DNA of 48,701 nt. It comes from Rhodospirillales bacterium. GTDB taxonomy: Bacteria > Pseudomonadota > Alphaproteobacteria > Rhodospirillales > WMHbin7. The notes under the pieces are model-generated. The model saw only the letters and a program-made list of their open reading frames with translations, made no database searches and was not told where the DNA came from. This document shows positions 8,089-17,068 of the stretch, one piece after another. How positions within the stretch are numbered: position 1 is the first letter of the stretch; every line of letters starts with the position of its first letter. Both the position numbers and the translations under genes were made by a program. The DNA is taken from assembly GCA_016215555.1 (NCBI GenBank), contig JACRJC010000032.1:1-48701 (forward strand). The letters are read 5' to 3'.

Positions 8089-8772
8089 TCAGATGGGCGA
8101 CAATTCGGCCAGAAACCGATAGAGCGGCGCCGCAGCCTGGAAACCCTTTTTCAGCTTCCCGACCAGCGCCTTGGTGTAAAAGGCATCGTCAGTCGCCAGT
8201 TCCTGAATGTAATAGGCGGTCTTGCGCTGGAACCATTCCTGCATCTCGGTGGGCAGACCATCGGGGATCTTGGGCCTGGCATAGGCGTCGCCTTGGATCA
8301 GAAATCCCGCCTTCTTCATCGCTTTCACGGCGGTCAGGAACTCGGTCGGCCTGGCCTGGATGCGCGCCCGCACCGCCTTCATGACGGCGGGTGTCGCCTG
8401 ATAGAAACCCATGCCATAGCGGCAGCCGTCGGGACCGATGCCCATATAGAAGGTGGGACGCGTCTGCCAATCTTCCGTCCGGTGGCGGAAGGCGATCCAT
8501 TGCCGGACGCGATAGGGCGATTTGTCCTTCGAGAACCGCACATCCTTGTGGATGCGTGATACCGCGACGCCCTTGGGATCGGTATCGAAGCCGGGATCGA
8601 TCTTCAGCATGGAGGGAGCCAGGGCATCGACCAGCAGGCGCAGAAGTGTCCGCACATGGTCGATATAATCCTGCTTATGCGTCTCGAACCAGACCTTGTC
8701 GTTGTTCTTGGCAAGATTCTTCAGAAACGGCAGCGTCTTCTTGGAAAAGCCCTGGAACGAGTCTTCGGTCAT
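8089..8772 (-). CDS. DUF2461 family protein
   Basis: 227 residues matching DUF2461 (TIGR02453) over nearly the full length. The N-terminal FXGFSKKTLPFLKNLAKNNDKVWFE stretch is typical, as is the central SRIHKDVRFSKDKSPYR motif with YMGIGPDGCRYGMGFY. It is cytosolic, with no signal peptide. The biochemical role is unknown. It lies 3 nt after hicB on the same strand, so it is probably cotranscribed with the HicAB module. Confidence 0.85.
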   Translation of the reverse strand: MTEDSFQGFSKKTLPFLKNLAKNNDKVWFETHKQDYIDHVRTLLRLLVDALAPSMLKIDPGFDTDPKGVAVSRIHKDVRFSKDKSPYRVRQWIAFRHRTEDWQTRPTFYMGIGPDGCRYGMGFYQATPAVMKAVRARIQARPTEFLTAVKAMKKAGFLIQGDAYARPKIPDGLPTEMQEWFQRKTAYYIQELATDDAFYTKALVGKLKKGFQAAAPLYRFLAELSPI

Positions 8773-8775
8773 GAA

Positions 8776-9159
8776 TTATCCCGCCAATTTCTGCTCGGCG
8801 GCTTCGACCAGGAAACGCGAGCGGTTGCCGTGGGAAGCGGCATCGATACGCCCCAGCAAATGACGGGGAATCATTACATTCACGCGCTCGCTCTTCAACA
8901 GATTGGGGTCGAGATCGACCAGCAGCAGAACGGCATCCATTCGGTTGGGGTCGTCGGCCAATTGATCCAGCGTCGAAGGGTCGGCCACCGGCATCCCCTC
9001 TTGCCTGAGAAGCGCTACATGGCCAGCCAAGGCCTCGACGGCCATCGCCTTGGCTTCTTCAAGCGAACGGCCCGCCGAAATGCAGCCCGGCAAGTCCGGG
9101 AATTCGATGCCGTAATCGCTGTTCTTGTCCTTGCGTAAATAGGCGACGTAGGAAACCAT
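8776..9159 (-). CDS. hicB: HicB antitoxin
   Basis: 127 residues. The N-terminal degenerate RNase H-like HicB domain has the signature YGIEFPDLPGCISAGRSLEEA at about residues 16-36. The C-terminal ribbon-helix-helix DNA-binding part starts at RVNVMIPRHLLGRIDAAS. HicB neutralises HicA and represses the operon; its probable operator is the 24-bp palindrome over the hicA start. The ATG lies 3 nt behind the hicA stop. Confidence 0.9.
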   Translation of the reverse strand: MVSYVAYLRKDKNSDYGIEFPDLPGCISAGRSLEEAKAMAVEALAGHVALLRQEGMPVADPSTLDQLADDPNRMDAVLLLVDLDPNLLKSERVNVMIPRHLLGRIDAASHGNRSRFLVEAAEQKLAG

Positions 9160-9162
9160 GGT

Positions 9163-9354
9163 TTACCTCACCAGATTCAAGCCGCATTGACGTTCGATGG
9201 CCTTGACCGTGCCGACCGGCAGGTCGCGCTTCGGATGAGGCACCGTCACAAGGCCTGGCTTTGTGGGATGCAGAAAGTGATGATGGCTGCCCGTGACCCG
9301 TTTCAGCAGCCAGCCATCCTTTTCCAAGGCCTTGATGACATCGCGGCTGTTCAT
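9163..9354 (-). CDS. hicA: HicA mRNA interferase toxin
   Basis: 63 residues, the usual HicA length, with the dsRNA-binding-like fold. MNSRDVIKALEKDGW is followed by the catalytic-histidine segment GSHHHFLHP and then VPHPKRDLPVGTVKAI. HicA cleaves mRNA independently of the ribosome. The start at 9354 is preferred over in-frame upstream codons because homology begins there. No Shine-Dalgarno sequence is present. The ATG overlaps a palindrome and sits 7 nt behind a TAATAT -10 box, which suggests a leaderless transcript. Confidence 0.9.
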   Translation of the reverse strand: MNSRDVIKALEKDGWLLKRVTGSHHHFLHPTKPGLVTVPHPKRDLPVGTVKAIERQCGLNLVR

Positions 9355-9389
9355 GTGTGTAATATTACACACATGCGGATGAATTTCAA
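9352..9389 (-). promoter_or_regulatory. hicA promoter and palindromic operator over the start codon
   Basis: A perfect 24-bp palindrome covers 9352-9375 (half-site CATGTGTGTAAT). It contains the hicA ATG. On the minus strand TTGAAA (9384-9389), a 16-bp spacer and TAATAT (9362-9367) form a good promoter inside and next to it. HicB bound here would cover the -10 box and the start codon. Confidence 0.75.
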
Positions 9390-9453
9390 GACTTCCGAAA
9401 CAGGCATCCGTGGATGCGCGGATCAAGTCCGCGCATGACGGCAATTGGCTCCA

Positions 9454-10254
9454 CTACCTCCTGGATGGCGGATTGACCTGGACGGCAGAAGCAACCATCT
9501 GCCCGGCATCGCCAACCGGCGAGGAACCGGCAAAGGCGAAACCGGATTTATAGAGCTTGGAGAGAACCTCGCCCTCGGCCTTGACCGACGCAACATAAGC
9601 GCTTCTTTTCGAATTGCCGGATATCCGGTCCATGTGCCAATCATTGGTCCGCCAGTCCTGCTTGGCGGGGTCGAACCCCTCGATCTCGGGATTAAGATAA
9701 TACAAAGCGCGGAGAAACGATGCCCCCTTGACCAAATAGAACGCATTCACCAGCGCCGCGACCGGCCTGCGCATGTCCTTCGTATAATCGTAAAATGCGG
9801 CGGTTGTTTTCGACGTGCTGGAGGAACGCCCCAGCACATAGTGATTCACCGACCAGCAATGAGTATCCTTGATCGAATAATTCTGGTCGGAATCATTGTG
9901 ATGGATATCCTTACGATCACAAATCTCCTTGTTACGGTTCCATCCGCCAACCAAAGAATTCCCGGTGTTCGATTCGATCAGGATGGCGCGATTCAAACGG
10001 CCATCGACCGATTGGACCAGCCAAGCCAGATGAAGCTTCGAATGAATCGCGGCGCTGCCCGTCGATTCCGACTCGTTGAAAACCGCAACCGTGAAACTGC
10101 CGGGAGGAAGGACAACGAAGGCATTGCCTATGCGGACAGCGCCTGACACCTGTTTACCGACGCTGTATTCAGAATCGATTACTGAAATAGATTGCGCCGA
10201 TGCGGGCGCAGCCAACCCCAAAAAAAGCAAAGTCACAAGCAAGGAATGCAACAT
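9454..10254 (-). CDS. exported protein of unknown function
   Basis: About 266 residues with a clear Sec signal peptide at 1-20 (MLHSLLVTLLFLGLAAPASA, cleaved before QS). The mature part has four cysteine or tryptophan-rich spots (EICDRKDIHH, THCWSVNHY) and a charged C-terminal half. No family was recognised. The start at 10254 gives the signal peptide directly. A GTG at 10296 overlaps the valS stop but would put 14 residues before it. It is downstream of valS on the same strand, so probably read from the same transcript. It would act in the periplasm or outside. Confidence 0.75.
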   Translation of the reverse strand: MLHSLLVTLLFLGLAAPASAQSISVIDSEYSVGKQVSGAVRIGNAFVVLPPGSFTVAVFNESESTGSAAIHSKLHLAWLVQSVDGRLNRAILIESNTGNSLVGGWNRNKEICDRKDIHHNDSDQNYSIKDTHCWSVNHYVLGRSSSTSKTTAAFYDYTKDMRRPVAALVNAFYLVKGASFLRALYYLNPEIEGFDPAKQDWRTNDWHMDRISGNSKRSAYVASVKAEGEVLSKLYKSGFAFAGSSPVGDAGQMVASAVQVNPPSRR

Positions 10255-10292
10255 ATCACGCCCCCAAGTCGCGCAAAGGTTGCCGATTCCTA

Positions 10293-12968
10293 TCACATCT
10301 CCTTCAACCGTTCCAGCGCTTCCGACAATTTGCCCTTGGCGATGGCCAGGTCGTTCATGCGCTCGCGGGCCTCGGCCACCACGTCCGGATCGGCCTTCTC
10401 TATGAAGGCGGGGTTCGACAGCTTCTTTTCCGTCTTGCCGATATCGTCGGACAGCCTGGCGATTTCCTTGGTCAGGCGCGCTGTTTCCTTGGCGACATCG
10501 ATATGACCGGCCAGGGGCAGAATGGCCGTGGCCTCATCGACCACCACTTGCACGCTGCCCTTGGGCGCTTGCGCCTCATCGGCCACCGCCGTTTCCAAAC
10601 GGGCCAGGGTGAGGATCAAGGGCAGATGGGTTTCCAGCCGCTGCTTGGTGGCTACCGACGCCCCCTTCAGCAACAATGACAGCTTGGCCCCGGGCGGCAC
10701 ATTCATCTCGGCCCTGACCGAACGGATGCTGGAGATCAGGCGCACCACCCAATCCATTTCGGCCTCGGCCTCGGGAACCGCCAGCGCACTTTCATGGCTG
10801 GGCCAACGAGCGCCGATCAAGCGCCCTGCCCTGTTCTCGCCCAGCTTCTCCCACAGCTCCTCGGTCACGAAGGGCATGAAGGGATGCAGAAGATGCAGAA
10901 TCTGATCCAGCACCCAGGCCGTGGTGGCCCGGGTTTCGGCCTTGGCCGCTTCATCGCTTCCGTTGAAGACCGGCTTGGCGAATTCCAGGAACCAATCGCA
11001 GAAGGAATTCCAGACGAAAGCATAGGCGGCGTTGGCAGCATCGTTGAAGCGATAGGCGTCCAGGGCCTGCGCCACCTTGTCGCCGGCCTCGGCGGTTTTG
11101 GCCAAGATCCATTTGTTCAACGTCAACTCGACGCGCCAGGGATCAAAACCAGGCGCCAGCTTGCATTCGTTCATCTCGGTGAAGCGCGACGCGTTCCACA
11201 ATTTGGTGGCGAAATTGCGATAGCCCTCGACCCGGCTTTCGGCCAGCTTGATGTCGCGGCCCTGGGCCGCCAAGGCGCACAAGGTAAAGCGCAGCGCATC
11301 GCAGCCGAACTTCTCGATCAGGTCCAAGGGATCGATGATGTTTCCCTTCGACTTGCTCATCTTCTGGCCCTTCTCGTCGCGGACCAGGGCATGGATATAG
11401 ATGGTGTGGAACGGCACATCGCCCATGAAATGCAGGCCCATCATCATCATGCGGGCGACCCAGAAGAAGATGATGTCGAATCCCGTCACCAGCACGTCGG
11501 TGGGATAATAGCGCTTCAGCTCGGGCGTTTCGCTGGGCCAGCCCAGGGTAGAAAAGGGCCACAGCGCCGACGAGAACCAAGTATCCAGCACGTCGCTGTC
11601 GCGGGTCAGCGTCACCGCCATGCCGTAATGTTTGGCGGCTTCGGCTTGCGCAACCTCTTCCGTCATTTCCACGAACACTTTGCCGTCGGGGCCGTACCAG
11701 GCCGGCACCTGATGGCCCCACCAGATCTGACGCGAAATGCACCAGGGCTGGATGTTGCGCATCCATTCGAAATAGGTGTTTTCCCAGTTCTTGGGCACGA
11801 ACTTGGTCTTGCCGCTTTCCACGGCCTCGATGGCGGGCTTGGCCAGGGTGGCGGCATCGACGAACCACTGATCGGTCAGCCAAGGCTCGATGACCACGCC
11901 GGACCGATCACCATAGGGCACCATCAGCGTATGCGGCTCGATCTTGTCGAGCAGCTCCAATTCCTCGAACCGTGCTACGATGCGCTTGCGGGCTTCGAAA
12001 CGGTCGAGGCCTTGATATTCTTCCGGCGCGTTCTCGTTGATGCGGGCGTTGAGGTCGAAGACATTGATCATCGCCAGCCTGTGACGCTTGCCGACCTCGA
12101 AATCGTTGAAGTCGTGGGCGGGCGTGATTTTCACCGCACCCGTCCCCTTCTCGGGGTCGGAATATTCGTCGGCGACGATGGGAATAGAGCGCCCGACGAT
12201 GGGCAGAAGCACGTTCTTGCCGACGATGTCCTTATAGCGGTCGTCGTCCGGGTGAACGGCCACCGCCGTATCGCCCAGCATGGTTTCCGGGCGCGTGGTG
12301 GCGACCACGATATAGCGGCCCGCCATGCCCTCGATGGGATAGCGGAAATGCCACATATGGCCCTTGATTTCGCGGCTTTCCACTTCCAGGTCGGAAATTG
12401 CGGTATGCAGCTTGGGATCCCAATTGACCAGGCGCTTGTCGCGGTAGATCAGGTTCTTCTTGTACAGATCGACGAAGACCTTGCGAACGGCGGCGCTTAA
12501 GCCCTCGTCCATGGTGAAGCGTTCCTTGGCCCAGTCGGGCGAAGCGCCCAGACGGCGCAACTGGCGGGTGATGGCGCCGCCCGATTCCGCCTTCCATTCC
12601 CAGACCCGCTTGATGAAATCATCGCGGCCCAGATCATGGCGGTTCTTGCCCTCGCCTTCCAACTGGCGCTCGACCACCATCTGGGTGGCGATGCCTGCAT
12701 GATCGGTGCCGGGCTGCCAAAGCGCATCCATGCCCTTCATGCGGTGATAGCGGATCAGCACATCCTGCAGCGTGAAGGTCAGCGCATGGCCCATATGCAG
12801 ACTGCCGGTCACATTGGGCGGCGGCATCATGATGGTATAGGGCTTGGCGTTCGAGCCTGTATTGGCGGCAAAGGCGCCCGAGCCCTCCCACTGTCCATAA
12901 TGGCGGGGTTCGACGTCCTTGGGCGAATAGGTCTTGTCCAACACGGCTTGGGCTTCCTGAAATGTCAC
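10293..12968 (-). CDS. valS: valyl-tRNA synthetase
   Basis: 891-residue class I aminoacyl-tRNA synthetase. The HIGH-type motif is [13 protein letters not shown] after PPPNVTG. The KMSKS motif is present as [10 protein letters not shown]. The editing (CP1) domain contains [12 protein letters not shown]. The C-terminal coiled-coil arm ([23 protein letters not shown]) identifies it as ValRS rather than IleRS or LeuRS. Length is normal. The ATG at 12968 ([20 protein letters not shown]) fits the family start. Confidence 0.97.
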   Translation of the reverse strand: MTFQEAQAVLDKTYSPKDVEPRHYGQWEGSGAFAANTGSNAKPYTIMMPPPNVTGSLHMGHALTFTLQDVLIRYHRMKGMDALWQPGTDHAGIATQMVVERQLEGEGKNRHDLGRDDFIKRVWEWKAESGGAITRQLRRLGASPDWAKERFTMDEGLSAAVRKVFVDLYKKNLIYRDKRLVNWDPKLHTAISDLEVESREIKGHMWHFRYPIEGMAGRYIVVATTRPETMLGDTAVAVHPDDDRYKDIVGKNVLLPIVGRSIPIVADEYSDPEKGTGAVKITPAHDFNDFEVGKRHRLAMINVFDLNARINENAPEEYQGLDRFEARKRIVARFEELELLDKIEPHTLMVPYGDRSGVVIEPWLTDQWFVDAATLAKPAIEAVESGKTKFVPKNWENTYFEWMRNIQPWCISRQIWWGHQVPAWYGPDGKVFVEMTEEVAQAEAAKHYGMAVTLTRDSDVLDTWFSSALWPFSTLGWPSETPELKRYYPTDVLVTGFDIIFFWVARMMMMGLHFMGDVPFHTIYIHALVRDEKGQKMSKSKGNIIDPLDLIEKFGCDALRFTLCALAAQGRDIKLAESRVEGYRNFATKLWNASRFTEMNECKLAPGFDPWRVELTLNKWILAKTAEAGDKVAQALDAYRFNDAANAAYAFVWNSFCDWFLEFAKPVFNGSDEAAKAETRATTAWVLDQILHLLHPFMPFVTEELWEKLGENRAGRLIGARWPSHESALAVPEAEAEMDWVVRLISSIRSVRAEMNVPPGAKLSLLLKGASVATKQRLETHLPLILTLARLETAVADEAQAPKGSVQVVVDEATAILPLAGHIDVAKETARLTKEIARLSDDIGKTEKKLSNPAFIEKADPDVVAEARERMNDLAIAKGKLSEALERLKEM

Positions 12969-13019
12969 GGCGAAAGGGGGCCGAGAATCGCAGAGGAAGG
13001 GCCGAAGATCAAGAGAAGG

Positions 13020-13268
13020 CTAGAGAAGTTTGACCAAAGCGGCCACGATGGCAACCGAGGCCGCCAGCATAGCGCCAAGCTTAACTGTCAGACGAAGCTC
13101 GGTTTCACGGATTAATGCCTCCAACCGCGCCACATCTTCATGGGTCGCCACGGAATCGCGTAAGGCGTCATCCAAAGCATGCGCGTGCGCCCGGGCCTGA
13201 GGCTCGGGGATGCCCGACGCCTTCAAGGTTTCAAGATAGGCCAGCTTATCGAAAGTAACGCCGCTCAT
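13020..13268 (-). CDS. small DUF1640-like coiled-coil membrane protein
   Basis: 82 residues. The N-terminal FDKLAYLETLKASGIPEPQARAHA and the coiled coil THEDVARLEALIRETELRL end in a hydrophobic C-terminal helix (LGAMLAASVAIVAALVKLL). This layout matches the short bacterial DUF1640/CCDC90-type proteins. The function is unknown. It is probably anchored by its tail in the inner membrane. Confidence 0.75.
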   Translation of the reverse strand: MSGVTFDKLAYLETLKASGIPEPQARAHAHALDDALRDSVATHEDVARLEALIRETELRLTVKLGAMLAASVAIVAALVKLL

Positions 13269-13317
13269 GCCTTTAAATATCAGGCATTAGGGCCCTTACG
13301 TCAATCCGGATCCTGTC

Positions 13318-14055
13318 TCAATACTTCGAGGTCCGATCAACCATGCGCTCGATCTCCTGCTTGACCATGCGTTCGATCAAGTAAGGCAGATTGGCGTCCA
13401 GCCAGTCTTTCAAGATGGGGCGCAGCAATTCGCGCACCATCTCTTCGAGCGTGATGCCGCCGCCGACGCCGACGCCGATGCCGCGCTCGCGGGCCACGGC
13501 CCGGGCCAGTTCGGCCAGCAGATTGGTTGACGTCTGGGCGACATGGGGCGAGACCAGATCCCCGTCCGGCGCCCTTGGCGGCGGCGGGGGCGGTTCGTAA
13601 TAGGGCTCGGGCTCGGGAGGGGGCTGAAAATCCATAACCTCCTCCTGCATGGCCGGCAATTCGAAAGCCGGAACCGGCTCGGGCTCGGGTTCGGGGGCCG
13701 GAACCGGCACCGGCTCGCTCAGTTCCAAGATATCTTCGTCGCTGATCTCTTCCCCCAGATCCAGCACCTCTTCCTCGCCGGGCTCCTGCTCATTCTCGCC
13801 GTCGGAAATCATCATATCGCCGAGATCGAGCGCTTCGGGCTCGGGCTCGGGCGCTGGCTTCGGCGGCGGAAGAGGTGGTGGCGGAGGAGGTGGCGGCGGC
13901 GGCGGCGGCGGGGGTGGCGGAGGAGGTGGCGGAGGAGGTGGCGGTGGCGCGGCCTGCTGGGAAGCCTGTTCTGCTTCATCCTCGGACAAAATCCGACGAA
14001 TCGAGGCCAGAATATCCTCCATCGACGGTTCTTGTTGGCCTTTTTCGTCGCTCAT
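13318..14055 (-). CDS. popZ: DUF2497 protein, PopZ-like polar organiser
   Basis: 245 residues with the PopZ layout. The N-terminal helix with QEPSMEDILASIRRILSEDE is the hub-binding region. An acidic, proline-rich disordered linker covers about residues 33-165. A C-terminal oligomerisation region of three helices begins at about 195 (LEEMVRELLRPILKDWLDANLP). PopZ condenses at cell poles and tethers ParB-parS and many partners. The linker here holds an unbroken run of 25 prolines, then L and three more prolines, followed by Glu-Pro repeats, which is longer than in the Caulobacter protein (from memory). Confidence is high for DUF2497 and lower for the exact PopZ role. Confidence 0.88.
   Translation of the reverse strand: MSDEKGQQEPSMEDILASIRRILSEDEAEQASQQAAPPPPPPPPPPPPPPPPPPPPPPPPPLPPPKPAPEPEPEALDLGDMMISDGENEQEPGEEEVLDLGEEISDEDILELSEPVPVPAPEPEPEPVPAFELPAMQEEVMDFQPPPEPEPYYEPPPPPPRAPDGDLVSPHVAQTSTNLLAELARAVARERGIGVGVGGGITLEEMVRELLRPILKDWLDANLPYLIERMVKQEIERMVDRTSKY
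13873..13947 (-). repeat. polyproline-coding trinucleotide tract in popZ
   Basis: 25 consecutive proline codons, mixed CCG, CCA, CCT and one CCC, make a 75-bp purine-skewed tract on the plus strand. Internal runs such as six CCG in a row and a repeated CCA-CCT-CCT-CCG unit suggest slippage-driven expansion. Such a run would need EF-P for translation. Confidence 0.85.
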
Positions 14056-14198
14056 CGTCCGTTCGTCCGCTTGTCGGTCAACGGGAAGCCGTCCCCATCG
14101 GCAGAGGGGAAGATTACGTCAATCGGGCACGGCTTGCCAGACCGATTGATCCCGTTCTTTCTACCCGTCTTTCCCCCTGCGGCCATCCCTTGCATCCC

Positions 14199-15596
14199 CT
14201 AGGGTGACGATTTCGGCTGGTCGATTCCCGTGCCGAACCATTTGTTGTGAACCTTGTCGTAATGCCGGGTCGGATCGTAAACATCGACCTGCAGCCCCAT
14301 TTCCGGGGCCGTCAGCTTGCCGACGGACGACTTCAACTGGAAGGCGGCCAGCAACTGGTCGCGCGCCGCCTTGACCAGGTTGACCCTGGCATCCAGCAAT
14401 TCCTGCTCGGCGTCCAGCACGTCCAGCACCGTGCGCGATCCCACCTCGGCCTCGCGCTTGACGCCTTCCAGCGCGATTTCGCTGGCCTTGATCTGGTCGG
14501 CATAGGACTTCATCTGGGCCTTGGCGGTTTCCAGCGTTTCCCAGGCCTTGGTCGCGGTTTCGACCGCCGTGCGCACCGATTGCTCGATCTCCAGGCGCTT
14601 CTGGCCGGCCACTTCCTTGGCCTCGCGCACGCGGGCATAGGTGGCGGTTCCGCCTTCGTAGATGGGAACGCTTAAAGAAGCCAGCACCTCGACAGTTTCG
14701 CTTCTGGAGCGAAGGGCGGTCGAGCGCCAGGTCCGCCCGGCATCGGCGTCCAGCGACAAGGTGGGCAGCAACTCGCCGGCCACCAGATCGACATTCTTCT
14801 GGGCTGCCTTCTCGGCATATTGCGCCGACACGACGTCGGGATGGGCAGCCCGGGCCTGAGCCACCGCCTCGTCCAAACTGGTCGGCAGGCCAGCCGGCTG
14901 CGCCGGTTCCTTGAGGTCGCGGGGCGCCTCGCCCATCACGGTCAGGTAAGAGGCGCGCGAGGCCCGCAGATCGCCCTCGGCCTTGACGCGCAGGGCTTCA
15001 GCCTTGGACAGACGGGCTTCGGCCTGGGAAACGTCGGTGCGAGTCAGCTCGCCGACCTGGAAACGGTCGCGGGTGGCTTCCAATTGCTTGCGCAGAACCT
15101 GTTCGTTGTTGCGGTTCAATTCCAGCACAGCCAGATCGCGCAGATTGTCGAGATAGGCGGTGGCGGCGGACAGAAGCAAGGATTGTTCGGTCGCCAGCAA
15201 CTGGGCGCGCTCGGACAACACATTGTTCTCGGCCTTGCGGGTGGCGGCGATGGTGCGCCCGCCCCTGAAGATCGGCTGGGAAAGCGACACTTTGCCGGAA
15301 TGCGGATTGCGAATCTGGTCGGGTGGCGCGGCCCCGTTCGATTCCTGGCGCATGCGGCCATAGTCGCCCTTAAGCGACACGGTCGGACGCCAATAGCCCA
15401 GAGCCTGGGTCACGGTCTCGTCGGTGCCGCGCAGCTTGGCGCGCTTGGCCTGCAAGGTTGGATTGGTGGCGTAAGCGCGGGCCAATGCCTCATCGAAGCT
15501 TTGCGCCATGGCCGGACTAACCCCTAAGCCCGCAGCCACGGCCAGGGCCAGCAGGGCCGGACGGCTTTTCAGCGCCCATGTTGATCGATGGCTCAT
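14199..15596 (-). CDS. tolC: TolC-family outer-membrane efflux protein
   Basis: 465 residues. The signal peptide at about 1-31 ends SPAMAQ. Two repeats of the outer-membrane efflux fold follow: SFDEALARAYATNPTLQAKRAKL at the start and SLDEAVAQARAAHPDVVSAQYAEK near mid-protein are the paired helix openings. TolC trimers form the outer-membrane channel of type I secretion and multidrug efflux. It follows a Pcm-like methyltransferase on the same strand, a pairing frequent in alphaproteobacteria. The start gives a good signal peptide. Confidence 0.93.
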   Translation of the reverse strand: MSHRSTWALKSRPALLALAVAAGLGVSPAMAQSFDEALARAYATNPTLQAKRAKLRGTDETVTQALGYWRPTVSLKGDYGRMRQESNGAAPPDQIRNPHSGKVSLSQPIFRGGRTIAATRKAENNVLSERAQLLATEQSLLLSAATAYLDNLRDLAVLELNRNNEQVLRKQLEATRDRFQVGELTRTDVSQAEARLSKAEALRVKAEGDLRASRASYLTVMGEAPRDLKEPAQPAGLPTSLDEAVAQARAAHPDVVSAQYAEKAAQKNVDLVAGELLPTLSLDADAGRTWRSTALRSRSETVEVLASLSVPIYEGGTATYARVREAKEVAGQKRLEIEQSVRTAVETATKAWETLETAKAQMKSYADQIKASEIALEGVKREAEVGSRTVLDVLDAEQELLDARVNLVKAARDQLLAAFQLKSSVGKLTAPEMGLQVDVYDPTRHYDKVHNKWFGTGIDQPKSSP

Positions 15597-15691
15597 TACC
15601 TTACCTTTTCAGCATTCCCACTAAGGATAGTAGCAGCGCCTTGAATAGCAAGACGTAAACTACAAACCTTGGAAAGATACCCCGTAAAAGG

Positions 15692-16351
15692 TTAAGCGAA
15701 AATGAAGCCGGCCTTGGCCTCGAAGCCGGGAAGAGGAGTCGCTGCGGCGTCAAAGCGCTCGCGGCGGCCAATTGTTCCTTTATGCATCGTGAAAACCGTG
15801 CCGCGGCCCATTCTGCCTGTCTCGAGAGCGACCAAAGCGCTCAAACGGCCCCCTTCGGCAAGCTGGGAAAGCAGCGACTCGGGGACTTCGGCCACCAGGC
15901 CTTCGATCACGATCACGTCATAAGGGGCCTGGCGGGGGTAGCCCGAGGCCATATCCCCTTGAAGAACGGCGACATTCAAGGCCCCCAGATCGGCCAGGAC
16001 GCGGTTGGCGGTCTCGACCAGTCCAGAGTCGGAATCGAGAGCGACCACGGTGGAAGCCAGTTGCGCCAGCAAGGCCGAGCCATAGCCGCCCCCGGCCCCC
16101 ACATGCAGCACGACGTCGCTGGGCTTGATTCCGGCGGCCTGGATCAGTCTGGCCAGGGTAAGCGGCGCCGAAAGGACGCGGCCCGGCCCAACCTCGATCT
16201 CGCCGCCCATATAGGCCAGACCCTGGTCGGAACGAGGCAGGAAGGCCTCGCGCGCGACCGTTCCCATGGCCGCGATCAGCTTCATATCCTCGATGCCGCT
16301 GGGACGAATCTGACTATCGACCATGTTGCGGCGTGCGACGGCGTGATCCAT
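15692..16351 (-). CDS. protein-L-isoaspartate O-methyltransferase family protein
   Basis: 219 residues. It has a Rossmann SAM-binding domain with VLHVGAGGGYGSALLAQLA (motif I) and the Pcm-like N-terminus RNMVDSQIRPSGIED. The DVIVIEGLVAEVPESLL stretch corresponds to motif II and the post-II loop. The classical enzyme repairs isoaspartyl residues. This alphaproteobacterial branch, next to tolC, is shorter in key motifs and its substrate is not established. The start at 16351 (MDHAVARR) follows AAGGG; an upstream in-frame start at 16414 is less likely. Confidence 0.85.
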   Translation of the reverse strand: MDHAVARRNMVDSQIRPSGIEDMKLIAAMGTVAREAFLPRSDQGLAYMGGEIEVGPGRVLSAPLTLARLIQAAGIKPSDVVLHVGAGGGYGSALLAQLASTVVALDSDSGLVETANRVLADLGALNVAVLQGDMASGYPRQAPYDVIVIEGLVAEVPESLLSQLAEGGRLSALVALETGRMGRGTVFTMHKGTIGRRERFDAAATPLPGFEAKAGFIFA

Positions 16352-16502
16352 GAGGCGGCCCTTGGAAAAATGGCGAAGTTCAGCGGTTATAATGGAGGGC
16401 GCGGGCCCTGGCAACCATGGGCTTGATTTATGGAAATCTTGCGTCTATAAAGCCCCCCTCACACGGGGAACCCCCTGTGGCCTGTTTGGTGTCCGAAGGG
16501 TC

Positions 16503-16576
16503 GGCGCGGTGGCGGAGTGGTTACGCAGCGGTCTGCAAAACCGCGTACGCCGGTTCAATTCCGGCCCGTGCCTCCA
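16503..16576 (+). tRNA. tRNA-Cys (GCA)
   Basis: The acceptor stem GGCGCGG pairs with CCGTGCC with one G-T wobble. The anticodon loop CTGCAAA gives anticodon GCA. The T-arm GCCGGTTCAATTCCGGC is regular. The discriminator is T and CCA is encoded. Confidence 0.95.
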
Positions 16577-16591
16577 AACGGAGAGGCTTAT

Positions 16592-16666
16592 TCCGGCGTA
16601 GCTCAGTGGTAGAGCAGACGGCTGTTAACCGTCGGGTCGTAGGTTCGAGTCCTACCGCCGGAGCCA
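16592..16666 (+). tRNA. tRNA-Asn (GTT)
   Basis: The acceptor stem TCCGGCG pairs with CGCCGGA. The D-arm is GCTCAGTGGTAGAGC. The anticodon loop CTGTTAA gives anticodon GTT. The T-arm is GTAGGTTCGAGTCCTAC. The discriminator is G and CCA is encoded. It lies 15 bp after tRNA-Cys. Its 3' side borders AT-rich foreign-looking sequence, as at a tRNA integration site. Confidence 0.95.
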
Positions 16667-16672
16667 AATTTT

Positions 16673-17068
16673 TCAAATACTTAGATCACGCCCCAAGCGC
16701 TTATTTATTGGCGCATAAACTTCGGGGCAACATTCGGGGCAACAATCGACAGATTTCGCGGGCGTTTTTGCCCCTCCTTCGTTGCCCCGTCCCCCTGCCC
16801 AACGGGCCTCACGGGACGATCTGACCGAGTCCTTTAAGTACGTGAGAAGCAGCGTCAAAATAAAACCAAGGATAAATTCTCGTCTTGCAACGGCAAGAGA
16901 CACAAGCGACGAGCCAATTTCATTTATTCCTTCAAATGCATCATGAGTCTGATCAGGAAAGGCCGGCATAACAAATACAACAATAATCACTATAATAATG
17001 ATCTTGCCGAGATGCTCAAAAAAGAAATTCTTCAATATCCCTTTAAGAGACCAACGACTGTAACCCAT
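16673..17068 (-). CDS. small membrane protein of unknown family
   Basis: About 131 residues with two strongly hydrophobic helices, one at about 14-34 (LGKIIIIVIIVVFVMPAF) and one at about 66-80 (FILGFILTLLLTYL). The start at 17068 is chosen because GAGG lies about 7 nt upstream; an upstream in-frame codon at 17134 is also open. Base composition is lower in GC than the neighbours. The C-terminus is odd: two CCPE units come from a perfect 12-bp tandem duplication at 16721-16744, so the tail may be read-through into other sequence. No family was recognised. It is probably part of a small element inserted beside tRNA-Asn. Confidence 0.45.
   Translation of the reverse strand: MGYSRWSLKGILKNFFFEHLGKIIIIVIIVVFVMPAFPDQTHDAFEGINEIGSSLVSLAVARREFILGFILTLLLTYLKDSVRSSREARWAGGRGNEGGAKTPAKSVDCCPECCPEVYAPINKRLGRDLSI
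16721..16744. repeat. perfect 12-bp tandem duplication near tRNA-Asn
   Basis: TTCGGGGCAACA occurs twice with no gap, 55 bp beyond the tRNA-Asn 3' end. It may be a remnant of an integrase end or attachment region of an element that used the tRNA; no integrase gene remains. Confidence 0.55.
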
